From Sphingomonas sp. So64.6b (GTDB lineage Bacteria; Pseudomonadota; Alphaproteobacteria; Sphingomonadales; Sphingomonadaceae), in assembly GCF_014171475.1 (NCBI RefSeq), contig NZ_CP048817.1, forward strand, positions 4,618,501-4,682,500: 64,000 nt of DNA, in the 5' to 3' direction. Both the position numbers and the translations under genes were made by a program. Below, in pieces: positions 44,638-52,528 of the stretch. The notes beneath the pieces are model-generated. The model was not told the DNA's origin. It did no database searches and saw only the letters and a program-made list of their open reading frames with translations. Position 1 is the first letter of the stretch, and each line of letters starts with the position of its first letter.

Positions 44638-44655
44638 GCGGGGAACAATGCTCGT
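44334..44655 (+). repeat. First copy of a ~310-bp duplicated segment
   Basis: From CCTGGTGCATCTG to just past the stop codon (GGCTGAGCGGGG), this part of the gene starting at 43954 is repeated in direct orientation at 46027-46340 with a few percent of differences. The copies bracket about 1.4 kb that hold an LprI-like gene and a lipoprotein gene. Confidence 0.85.
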
Positions 44656-44762
44656 CTGGCCCTGCCTCGAAAGCCACCCTCGTCCTTGAGCAATTGCGGC
44701 GAGATAGACTTCGAGTCCCGTAAGCGCATACTCTCGTGAACCAACTAGGATACTCGCGCCGA

Positions 44763-45170
44763 TCAGCGATATCGCTCCAGCCACATCGTCCGCGCGATGG
44801 TCTGGCGCAGCAGGCACGAGGATTGCTCAAGATCCGACGCCTGGCCACCACCCGCCTCATCCCAACGGCGCTGACACGTCCCATCCCTTTCCCGAATCCA
44901 GTCGCGCTGGCTGTTGCGCAGCACGCCGCGCCGCGCTGCCGATAAGCGGGTCATCACCATCCGGTATGCCTGGTTGAGTCGCGCGTCCTGCTTTCCATGC
45001 TCGGCCTGCGTACATTGTATCGTGTCGGGCATCACGCCGTCGGCGGCCTTTACGCAGTCGTTGTAACCTGCGCTCAACCGACGTTCCTGGGCAGGGATCC
45101 ATTCCTGCGCACCCAGCATCGTCGGCACGGTCAGGGCGATTGTTGCCGCGGCCAGCATGAATGTTTTCAT
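44763..45170 (-). CDS. LprI-like exported protein (DUF1311)
   Basis: 135 residues with a signal peptide (TFMLAAATIALTVPTMLGAQ). The mature domain has the DUF1311/LprI pattern: QAEHGKQDARLNQAYRMVMT, NSQRDWIRERDGTC and a final cysteine in SSCLLRQTIARTM. LprI proteins are periplasmic and some inhibit lysozyme; others are uncharacterised. It lies 21 bp downstream of a lipoprotein gene on the same strand and is probably co-transcribed. Confidence 0.82.
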   Translation of the reverse strand: MKTFMLAAATIALTVPTMLGAQEWIPAQERRLSAGYNDCVKAADGVMPDTIQCTQAEHGKQDARLNQAYRMVMTRLSAARRGVLRNSQRDWIRERDGTCQRRWDEAGGGQASDLEQSSCLLRQTIARTMWLERYR

Positions 45171-45191
45171 CGTCGTTCTCCTTAAGCGCTA

Positions 45192-45824
45192 TTATGCCCC
45201 GTCGCTGGTCAGTAATGTGAGCAGCGTGGTTCCTTCGGCGCGCACATCCTCCAGTTGCCAACTGCCGTCGCCCCGTGGCGACCAGACCGAAACCAGCGTT
45301 CGTGATCCGGCAGCGTTCTCGATACGGTGCGTCACCTCAAGGCCGTCCACCGTCCGGCGGGACGAACTGCCCAGGATGCGAACCGGTAGCGCCTCCTGAC
45401 TGCCAGTAAGGAAATCATGGTCGTAGCTGCCGACCTCGCTTGTGGCTTCGACGCGGCGAAGGGCCACAAGGAGGTCCGGCGAAAGCGGCAGCGTCCTGAT
45501 CCCATCGTCTCCGCGCGCAGAGACCTGGATTGCCGCCTCGATCGCCGACCGGGGATCGGTCACCACTGGCAGCTTCGCCGCCGCAGCGCTACGCGTTGGA
45601 GAGATGGCCGGTGCCGATCCGGGAGGCGCTGCGCCGTTGGTAGCGCCCGTCTGGTTCGCCAGCGAATCGACAGCGCTGAAATCCGGATTGGCGGCGCGTC
45701 GCGCGATGGCTGTGCGGTCTTCACTGCCGTTGGCGGTGATCATCCCGGCATTGCGGTCAGCCGTTGGAGTACCATCGCACGCCGTTAATATAGTGGTTGC
45801 AGCAATGATGATGATCCACCTCAT
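45192..45824 (-). CDS. Predicted lipoprotein of unknown function
   Basis: About 210 residues. A lipobox (TTILTAC-D) follows a hydrophobic start (RWIIIIAATTILTAC). The mature part has an Ala/Ser/Pro-rich linker and then a strand-rich domain (PVRILGSSSRRTVDGLEVTH, VSVWSPRGDGSWQLEDVRA). GGAGG before ATG 45824 decides the start; the frame is open to 45923. It is probably anchored to the inner face of the outer membrane and forms an operon with the LprI-like gene. Confidence 0.7.
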   Translation of the reverse strand: MRWIIIIAATTILTACDGTPTADRNAGMITANGSEDRTAIARRAANPDFSAVDSLANQTGATNGAAPPGSAPAISPTRSAAAAKLPVVTDPRSAIEAAIQVSARGDDGIRTLPLSPDLLVALRRVEATSEVGSYDHDFLTGSQEALPVRILGSSSRRTVDGLEVTHRIENAAGSRTLVSVWSPRGDGSWQLEDVRAEGTTLLTLLTSDGA

Positions 45825-46026
45825 ACCCACCTCCTGACATCTGTAGGCAGAGTGTAAAGGCGGATCATTTCGCGATCCTGAACAAACCGGTACGTGGCCG
45901 AACGTGAGGCTTTTCCTGCGCAAGTTTTAACAAGCCTGCCACACGAAGCATATCGACTACGCTGTTATCGCACGCGAACGGGCAGTCCATGGCGTGATCT
46001 TCCTGCGATGTTCGACAACTAGAACC

Positions 46027-46330
46027 CCTGGTGCATCTGTCCGATTTCACCACCGATCGCTCGCTCGATCAGGGCCCGGTCGACGAAGCCTTTCTTGAAA
46101 GCTCCGTCACGACGCCGGAGGACGTCAGCTATATCTTCCCCCGTGGCGAAGACATTTTCGGCATCAAGGTCCGCGGCTTTGTGTCGATCGCCAAATTCCT
46201 CGCGACGCAGCCTGCGCTGCAGGGGATCCGGGCGTTCAACCTGACGCATATGAACCGCGGCCGGAACGCCTATCAGGCGAGCCATTGTTACAGCTTGGCG
46301 GATCATATGTTGGGTGAGGTTGGGGGCTGA
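46027..46330 (+). pseudogene. Partial second copy of the gene at 43954
   Basis: The frame reads LSDFTTDRSLDQGPVDEAFL through to HMLGEVGG and matches the last 100 residues of the protein at 43954-44637 with few changes. The first 125 codons are absent and no ribosome binding site precedes the copy, so it is a 5'-truncated remnant. It remained in frame, which suggests a recent event. Confidence 0.8.
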
Positions 46331-46434
46331 GGGTGGAGCGGGGCACCGGGCATCAATGTTCGTTACACACTCAATTTTCGCCACAGCGAGCCCGAAAACA
46401 CCGAGCGGACGATCACAGCTTGCCTCTCGAACGA

Positions 46435-46452
46435 CACAACGATATTGTTGTG
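46435..46452. promoter_or_regulatory. Imperfect palindrome at the start of the XRE-ImmA cassette
   Basis: CACAAC-GATATT-GTTGTG is symmetric at 16 of 18 positions and ends three bases before the first ATG of the cassette. An XRE protein is encoded by the next gene, so autoregulation at this site is a natural guess. Confidence 0.45.
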
Positions 46453-46455
46453 CTT

Positions 46456-46914
46456 ATGCTACCATCCCTTATCGAAACCCCGGGTCAATCGGAAGGAATC
46501 CTCCCCCCGGGGCTTCACCATGTAAGTCTACGGGAGGTACGAGAAGCGTTCGCGTATAATGATCATCGCGCTTGGCTGTTCGCTGGCTTCGTCGACGCAT
46601 GTCGGGACCTACGCGAATTTGGATGCGGCCGAATCTACTTGGGCGGAAGTTATGTCACTTCGAAAGAGTATCCTGGCGACTATGACGCATGCTGGGACCC
46701 TTGCGGTGTGTCGGATCAGGTAAGTCCGCTCCTTTGGGACGACAATCAGAGGCTGGAGCAGAATCGTAGATATCGCGGTGACCTCCTCGTCAGCGCAGCT
46801 GGAGATGGACCAGAATGTAGGCATTATCAGTTTCTGTCCAAAGACAAGGTAACCGGCATCCTTCGTGGAATGATTGGAATCAAACTTAATATGCTTGAGA
46901 TACTCAACGTATGA
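46456..46914 (+). CDS. DUF6932-like nucleotidyltransferase-type protein
   Basis: About 152 residues. The start, SLIETPGQSEGILPPGLHHV, and the later FGCGRIYLGGSYVTSKEYPG followed by DYDACWD fit DUF6932. The GGS...DYD pair is the minimal nucleotidyltransferase signature (G-S, then D-x-D). Such proteins are frequent in toxin-antitoxin and defence loci. There is no strong Shine-Dalgarno before ATG 46456. The stop overlaps the start of the XRE-ImmA gene, so the two are coupled. The region is clearly AT-richer than its surroundings, suggesting recent transfer. Confidence 0.65.
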   Translation: MLPSLIETPGQSEGILPPGLHHVSLREVREAFAYNDHRAWLFAGFVDACRDLREFGCGRIYLGGSYVTSKEYPGDYDACWDPCGVSDQVSPLLWDDNQRLEQNRRYRGDLLVSAAGDGPECRHYQFLSKDKVTGILRGMIGIKLNMLEILNV

Positions 46915-48206
46915 TCAGAAACGATCAAGAATATAAGGTAACTAAGGCTGCACTCATTTCTTATGAGGACGCGCTTGCTGACTTTGACATTCTTAAATCT
47001 ATCAAGCGGGGTGTCGCGCCTGTTATCGCGGAGGCACAACGGACTTCTTATCAGCGGCAAGTTGCTGAACTTCGAGAGCAAATTGAGGCGTACGATGCTC
47101 TAAAAAGCGGCGAAGCGACCGAGTTTGCGATGTCCTCTTTTGCCAGCATTGGCAAGGAGCTAATATCGGCTAGAATTGCAAAGGGTCTGACACAAAGGGA
47201 ATTAGCGAGATTAGCAGGGCTGAAGGAGCAGCAGATACAGCGTTATGAGAAGGATGCGTATGAAACCGCTAACCTTCGGCGTTTGGAGTACATCGCCCGG
47301 GTCTTGGACGTAAACTTCACTGGTAAAATAACTGTGAAGCCATCATCGGATGCTTTCGCGTCAGATTTCCTGAATTCAATCGACCCCAGCCAGTTTCCTT
47401 TGAGCGAAATGAACGCAAAGGGATGGTTCGATCAAAAACTGAATCTTCGGCGGGCGTCAGCGTCGGAAAAGAAGCGTGCTTTGGCGGTCTTTTTTACAAA
47501 TTCTGGCGTGATTCAGCCATCTAAAGCGCTTCATCGGAAAACTGCGGGGGTAGGTTCGCGCGTTAAGCAGGCCGCTTTGCTCTCTTGGCAAGCTCGCATT
47601 TTATCGAAAGCACGACGAAAGGCCGGGCTCGCCAGGCGTTATAAGCCACTAACGCCGGATACAATAAAGGCACTAGTGTCATTCAGCCGGATGCCTGATG
47701 GACCAGTATTGGCGATTGACATGCTCCTATCTCACGGTGTCATTGTTGTTTTTGAGAAGCATCTTGAGAAGACGAAACTCGATGGTGCTGCAATGAGCCT
47801 AGATGGTCGTTATGCCGTAATAGGCATGACCCTGCGCCACGACCGAATTGATAATTTCTGGTATGTACTCTTACATGAATTGGGCCACGTCACCCGTCAC
47901 TGGGGGCCATTGTTAACCGATGGATTTCTGGATGAAGAGGGAGATGACCTCTCTGAAAAACTTGAATCTGAGGCAGATGATTTTGCAACCAACGCAATTA
48001 TCCCAAACGAGGCTTGGGACGCTTCGTTCGTTCGGTTCACCAAGTCGCCCGAAGCTATTGTTGAATTCGCTGTGAAGTGGAATATCCATGAGGCGTTGGT
48101 TGCTGGGCGTATACGAAAAGAACGTGGAAATTATTCGGAATTTTCTGACTTGATAGGCAATGGTAAGATTCGTCTCCTCATAAAAAATGCGGGCTTAATG
48201 GAGTAG
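46911..48206 (+). CDS. XRE-ImmA/IrrE fusion protein
   Basis: 431 residues. The N-terminal 75 form a coiled-coil-like stretch. A Cro/C1 helix-turn-helix lies at about 80-140 (ISARIAKGLTQRELARLAGL, then KEQQIQRYEKD). The C-terminal half is an ImmA/IrrE metallopeptidase with HELGH at residues 322-326 (YVLLHELGHVTRHWG) and a third ligand in ESEADDFATNAIIP. ImmA-type enzymes cleave a partner repressor. Here repressor and peptidase are one chain, between a DUF6932 and a Beta-family gene. I infer the control protein of a toxin-antitoxin or defence cassette. Confidence 0.85.
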   Translation: MIRNDQEYKVTKAALISYEDALADFDILKSIKRGVAPVIAEAQRTSYQRQVAELREQIEAYDALKSGEATEFAMSSFASIGKELISARIAKGLTQRELARLAGLKEQQIQRYEKDAYETANLRRLEYIARVLDVNFTGKITVKPSSDAFASDFLNSIDPSQFPLSEMNAKGWFDQKLNLRRASASEKKRALAVFFTNSGVIQPSKALHRKTAGVGSRVKQAALLSWQARILSKARRKAGLARRYKPLTPDTIKALVSFSRMPDGPVLAIDMLLSHGVIVVFEKHLEKTKLDGAAMSLDGRYAVIGMTLRHDRIDNFWYVLLHELGHVTRHWGPLLTDGFLDEEGDDLSEKLESEADDFATNAIIPNEAWDASFVRFTKSPEAIVEFAVKWNIHEALVAGRIRKERGNYSEFSDLIGNGKIRLLIKNAGLME

Positions 48207-48209
48207 GAC

Positions 48210-49352
48210 ATGAGCGTTCGTGATGCCTTGTACATGCCACAACTCAAGTGGAAATCCGGCGAGTGCAAGGCGTTGGGAACCGCGCGAGGCGCAATGTCGG
48301 GACGGCTTCTCCCCGCCTTTCGCATTCCACCATCCGGGGGTTTTGATCCGGACGAACAGCGCGTTTTGTCTCCGCTCGAACATATCCGTTCGTTTGGTGC
48401 GAGGCTTAGCGCCAACTGGGGAAAGCGGCCCGTATTTGTTGATGCAAGCCTTGTCGATGATGATAAACATGCGGCCGCATGTCGCCGACATCCCCTCACG
48501 GAGCTGATCGAGCGTGCTTGGTTGGAAGGTGCCTTTGCGGCACCCATTGTGAGCCTACAAAGTTCACCCTCCTATGTTGAAGCGGTGAAGCGCTACACGT
48601 CGGCAAATCGGGATTGGCCTATCTGTCTGCGTTTATCCCTATCCGATATGGAGCGCTTGCGTAGCTTCGGTGAACTCGACGCGGTCGTTAACACGTTTGG
48701 CGCATCACCCCACAATACTGTGCTTCTGTTTGATGGTGGTGCGCTTCATATTTCTGACCCAGAGCCGTTTGTTCATCTAGTAGCCGAACGATTTGCAGTT
48801 CTGGCTCCCAGGAACACATGGGCGCGTGTTTTTTGGGGAAGCACCTCATTTCCAGAGAAGCCAAACCTAAAGGCAGGTGTGGATGGTCGATTCCCTCGAT
48901 CCGATTGGGAGCTGTATCGCTCGATTGTGAGCAATGGTTCAGAATTCCCTTCTGTCCCTATGTTTTCAGATTATGCTCTTGAATTTCCGTCATATTATAA
49001 GCCAGTTAAAGTACCTCCTGTTGCTCATCTCAGGTATTCGACTGAGACCGACTACTGGATTTTCAAAGGGCAAAGCACGAAAAAACCAAATGGCTTTGGG
49101 GCGATATTTCCTGTTGCTCGCCGGCTCGTGTCTTCCGAGTACTTTTTTGGCGAAGAATATAGCTTAGGAAATAAGTTTATAGACAGCTTGCTTCTAGAAG
49201 GTGCGAAGACAGGCAATGCTAGCACTTGGCGCTGGGCTTCCACGGATCACCATATATCGCTCATTTTAAAGCAGTTATCTGTCTTGCACGAAGTCGAAGG
49301 CGAGACTGCTCGCGAGCCAGCGATCCCTCTGAAACAGCTTCAATTGATCTAG
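48210..49352 (+). CDS. Beta-family protein (phage T4 Beta protein-like)
   Basis: 380 residues. The opening YMPQLKWKSGECKALGTARG with LLPAFRIPP, and the end with WIFKGQSTKK, ATWRWASTDHHISLIL, are typical of proteins annotated as Beta family. It predicts a TIM-barrel-like alternating alpha/beta fold. The molecular function is unknown; members occur next to XRE/ImmA proteins in accessory DNA. It starts three bases after the XRE-ImmA stop codon. It is plausibly the effector or sensor of the cassette. Confidence 0.68.
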   Translation: MSVRDALYMPQLKWKSGECKALGTARGAMSGRLLPAFRIPPSGGFDPDEQRVLSPLEHIRSFGARLSANWGKRPVFVDASLVDDDKHAAACRRHPLTELIERAWLEGAFAAPIVSLQSSPSYVEAVKRYTSANRDWPICLRLSLSDMERLRSFGELDAVVNTFGASPHNTVLLFDGGALHISDPEPFVHLVAERFAVLAPRNTWARVFWGSTSFPEKPNLKAGVDGRFPRSDWELYRSIVSNGSEFPSVPMFSDYALEFPSYYKPVKVPPVAHLRYSTETDYWIFKGQSTKKPNGFGAIFPVARRLVSSEYFFGEEYSLGNKFIDSLLLEGAKTGNASTWRWASTDHHISLILKQLSVLHEVEGETAREPAIPLKQLQLI

Positions 49353-49815
49353 AGATTTGCCTCGGTGGGACAGACAGAATGGATCTGGCTAAGCTGCGCA
49401 CAGAATATCCGTTGGATAATACGCATCGCCCGATTTTGATGGCCTAGGTAATTCGGATGACGGGCGGGTTGGGGCGCGTCGCTGGCATTGATGTTCACAC
49501 CGCAGGCACGGTTCATTCCCTTATCCAAAGGGAGATAACTGGCGGGTTCCGGTGACATTTGACGAACCGCTGCCCCCCATTCTTTTGTCGTTCAGCCTGC
49601 AAAACGGCACCCCTAAAAGCCGCCACTCGTCAGTGGGTTCGATTGTCGTTGTTCGCCCTCATGGTTGACGACCCCGGGACCGGTCGCGACAGGCGCGGCG
49701 CGCGAGATCACCGCCGCCATTTGCCGCCGTGGCATATTGCTCTGGATGGCAGCCCGCCGATTGTCCTTCGGTCGGGGCGTGCTAAGCTGCGTCGGGGCAA
49801 TGGAGAGGGGGATAC
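49353..49815. other. Gene-free interval between two cassettes
   Basis: About 460 bp separating the Beta-family cassette from the radical SAM cassette. Open frames here have no protein-like composition. No terminator, repeat or attachment sequence could be identified. Base composition returns to GC-rich about halfway, marking the likely right edge of the AT-richer cassette. Confidence 0.45.
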
Positions 49816-50688
49816 GTGACACGGACGCCGGGGAGAGTCCATTCGTTCTCGGTCGAGGGGGTTGCGAAGAACTTCAGGTTCGACTGGCAGTTCCTGATCG
49901 CGGCGTCCCGCATCAACAGCGCGCTGTCCCTCGCGACGCTGTTCTCCTTGATCGCCATCGTCACCAAGTTCGCCGACCTGGTCAATCTCGGGACACCTGC
50001 TCTGATCTGCTTCATCTTCGCGTCTGCCGGCTATGCGCTGGCGATAGTGATTATTAAGACGAGGGCTCCACAAATCCTGCAGGAATACCCGGACTACAAA
50101 TCCTACGAGGACAAGAAGCACTCGCATCGGTGGATCCTCTGGCAGTTCTACCACGGGGTTCAGACGCTCGAGAATGGCGCGAAGCTGCTGCAGGAGACGA
50201 TCGAGAAAAAGCTGAGCTACGACGTCGCCACGCTCTCGCGATCTCGGCTGCCGCTCAATGCATCGTTTGGTGGCACCTGCATTGCGAGAAGGGTCATCAT
50301 AACTCAGCGCGACGGGTCGACCCCAACCTACGACATGTGCGTGCATGCGCCGCACAACTTCGACCGCGACTTGATCATGGGCTTCACCATCAAGTCCAGC
50401 ACCGATGGTGTTGAGCGCAAGTACGTGCTGCCCATCCGTGAGGGCGATCCGAAGATCGACCTGAAGATCAAGGAACTCTTTTGGATTACTCTGACGGAAG
50501 CAGCGAAGGAGAATCCAGTGTCGCGCTGGATTGCCTGGACGCTCGTCAGGGCGTCCGGTCTGCTGCTGGTCATCGCGGTCATCCTCGCGGTGGGGCACAC
50601 CCTGCTCACGCCGAAGCCGATCACCCCGAACCCCTGCTGCTTTCATTATCTAGTGGGAACGTTCGTCCGGGTTGCCGCGAACAGCTGA
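49816..50688 (+). CDS. Two-TM membrane protein of a putative conflict system
   Basis: About 290 residues. Residues 30-80 hold two membrane helices (ALSLATLFSLIAIVTKFADL and LICFIFASAGYALAIVIIKT) after FDWQFLIAASRINS. A cytoplasmic region of about 160 residues and a third hydrophobic helix near the C-terminus (ASGLLLVIAVILAVGHTLL) follow. The N-terminal pair resembles S-2TM effector modules that associate with nucleotide-sensing proteins, but I cannot confirm this by eye. GTG 49816 is preceded by GGAGAGGGGG. It lies 18 bp before a radical SAM gene and is probably co-transcribed. Confidence 0.55.
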   Translation: MTRTPGRVHSFSVEGVAKNFRFDWQFLIAASRINSALSLATLFSLIAIVTKFADLVNLGTPALICFIFASAGYALAIVIIKTRAPQILQEYPDYKSYEDKKHSHRWILWQFYHGVQTLENGAKLLQETIEKKLSYDVATLSRSRLPLNASFGGTCIARRVIITQRDGSTPTYDMCVHAPHNFDRDLIMGFTIKSSTDGVERKYVLPIREGDPKIDLKIKELFWITLTEAAKENPVSRWIAWTLVRASGLLLVIAVILAVGHTLLTPKPITPNPCCFHYLVGTFVRVAANS

Positions 50689-50706
50689 AAGGGACGTAGA
50701 AGGCCG

Positions 50707-51957
50707 ATGCCCACGACGCAGGGGACATACAAGCACTCGTTGAGCGTCACGGGGCAGATCTACTTCTGTTCCGCGCCGATTCGGCTGGACTCCTATGACA
50801 CCTGTCAGTTCAGCTGCGTCTACTGCTTCTCGCGCGACAGGTCCCGGGCGTGGGCATCCAAGGGCATCCACCAAGCCAACCCGAAGGCGCTGGCACTCAG
50901 GCTCGAGCGTGTCGCGCGCGGCGAGCTGCGATCGGCCGTCGACGAATTCCTTGCGCGACGGGTGCCACTGCAACTCGGAGGCCTCCAAGACCCATTCACA
51001 CCAATGGAGGCGGAACTAGGCGTGACCCGGGAACTCCTGAGCGTACTGCGCGACTTCCAGTATCCGACTCTGATCAGCACAAAGGGATATCTTCCCGTCA
51101 GCGAGCCCTATCTCTCGCTCCTCGCCGGAATGAACGTCGTCGTGCGGCTCTCGGCCGCCGGCATACCCGAGTCTCTGCGCAGGATTGTTGAGCCCCGGAG
51201 CGAAGGATTCGCGTCCACGATCCGGATACTGGAAACACTCGGGGCGCGCGGCATCGTCAGCGGACTACGGATCCAGCCGATCTTTCCCGGCTACGAGGAA
51301 GAAGCGCTCGAGATGGCCGAGGCGGCGGCGGCTGCCGACGCGAAGCAGCTCTCGTTCGAATACTTGAAGGTGCCAGGCGAGTCGGTCGATACCGAGATCG
51401 CCGGGGCCAGCCGTGCGCTCGGATACGACATTGTCGAGAGGATGCGAGGGCTCGGCGTCGTCCGCCTGGGTCCCGACTGGATGCTCTCAAAGGATGCTAA
51501 GCGGCCCTTCGTGCGGCGGGCGCGGGGCCTGTCGCATGCGCTCGGCGTCAAGTTCGGCGCTGGGGACACCGAATTCATACCTTGGAGCGATGGTAACGGG
51601 TGCTGTGGGGTTTCCGAACTCACCCAGTATGGCGCTAACCACTTCACTGCGAACTTCGTGGGCGTGATTAAGGCGTCGCTTGCCCGGACCGACAATCGCA
51701 TTAGCTTCGGCATGCTGGCCGACCTCTGGTCCCCCGAGCAGTCGATCGGCAACTACATGGACTGGCGCCGCCGGATTCCGGCGGACCAGCGCGATGGCCG
51801 CAGCGACTGGCTGGCGCTCATGAGTCGGCGGTGGAACGGCGGAAAGAGCCCGTATTCGCCAGCGTTCTTCGACGGTGTCGTGGCGACAGATGACGTCGAT
51901 GAAAACGGCTTCCGGGTCTACGATTCATCACAGCTTGCGCTAGAGCTTGCGGACTGA
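50707..51957 (+). CDS. Radical SAM protein, SPL-like
   Basis: 416 residues. The iron-sulfur motif is CxxxCxxC at Cys33, Cys37 and Cys40 (LDSYDTCQFSCVYCFSRDR). A TIM-barrel-type region follows with LGGLQDPFTPMEAELGVTR, TLISTKGYLP and VVVRLSAAGIPESLRRI. This layout matches spore-photoproduct-lyase-like radical SAM proteins. A later Cys pair (GNGCCGVSEL) may bind a second cluster or metal. The substrate is unknown. The gene sits between a two-TM protein and a convergent nucleoside deoxyribosyltransferase-like gene whose 3' end is one base away. Confidence 0.83.
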   Translation: MPTTQGTYKHSLSVTGQIYFCSAPIRLDSYDTCQFSCVYCFSRDRSRAWASKGIHQANPKALALRLERVARGELRSAVDEFLARRVPLQLGGLQDPFTPMEAELGVTRELLSVLRDFQYPTLISTKGYLPVSEPYLSLLAGMNVVVRLSAAGIPESLRRIVEPRSEGFASTIRILETLGARGIVSGLRIQPIFPGYEEEALEMAEAAAAADAKQLSFEYLKVPGESVDTEIAGASRALGYDIVERMRGLGVVRLGPDWMLSKDAKRPFVRRARGLSHALGVKFGAGDTEFIPWSDGNGCCGVSELTQYGANHFTANFVGVIKASLARTDNRISFGMLADLWSPEQSIGNYMDWRRRIPADQRDGRSDWLALMSRRWNGGKSPYSPAFFDGVVATDDVDENGFRVYDSSQLALELAD

Positions 51958-51958
51958 G

Positions 51959-52432
51959 CTAGCCGCGGCCACCGACCCGTGCGTCGGTACCAAGTATGTT
52001 CAGAATCGCGTCGCAGCCCTCTTCAAGAGATGACGCGACGACGCTGGCGATCGCGTTGAGCATGGCGTGGTCGTGGACGTTACCCGACTGCTCGCGAACG
52101 AGCACGATCGGGATGCGGAACGCGTTCGCCCAGAAGAGCTCGCCGATCGAGCCGATCGAAGCGTGGTCGGAGTGCAGGAAATTGGCCAGCACGACGTCTG
52201 ACGACTGGATGATGTGCTTGTTGCGGTCGACGACCAGCCGTCCATGCATGAGCCGCCCGAGCGCCGCTGACGGACTCTCGGCGGCTTCATAGGCCAGAGA
52301 GGCATCGTAGGGAGAGGCCGCCGGGTCGTAGACATCCACGTGCTGCGGTAGCATTCCGGCGACGTGCTGCCGCCATCCCGCGATATCATTGCGAGAGGCG
52401 CCGCTGATCGGTCCAGACAGATAAATCCTCAT
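51959..52432 (-). CDS. Nucleoside 2-deoxyribosyltransferase-like protein
   Basis: About 157 residues. It starts MRIYLSGPISGASRND and continues with a Rossmann-like pattern ending in IIQSSDVVLANF, IGSIGELFWANAFRIPIVLV and the active-site-like glutamate in GSIGELFWA. The family cleaves N-glycosidic bonds of nucleosides and also occurs as an effector in conflict systems. GGAAAG precedes ATG 52432; the open frame to 52468 is not needed. It converges on the radical SAM gene with one base between stops, so the two loci probably evolved together. Confidence 0.78.
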   Translation of the reverse strand: MRIYLSGPISGASRNDIAGWRQHVAGMLPQHVDVYDPAASPYDASLAYEAAESPSAALGRLMHGRLVVDRNKHIIQSSDVVLANFLHSDHASIGSIGELFWANAFRIPIVLVREQSGNVHDHAMLNAIASVVASSLEEGCDAILNILGTDARVGGRG

Positions 52433-52528
52433 TGGTCTTTCCATACCATCCGGAGGCTGCAGGTCCAATGCGCCTCGATCAATCCGGCTGGGGATTTCGG
52501 TGACGCGCGCAACTACCCCTTAATCCCT

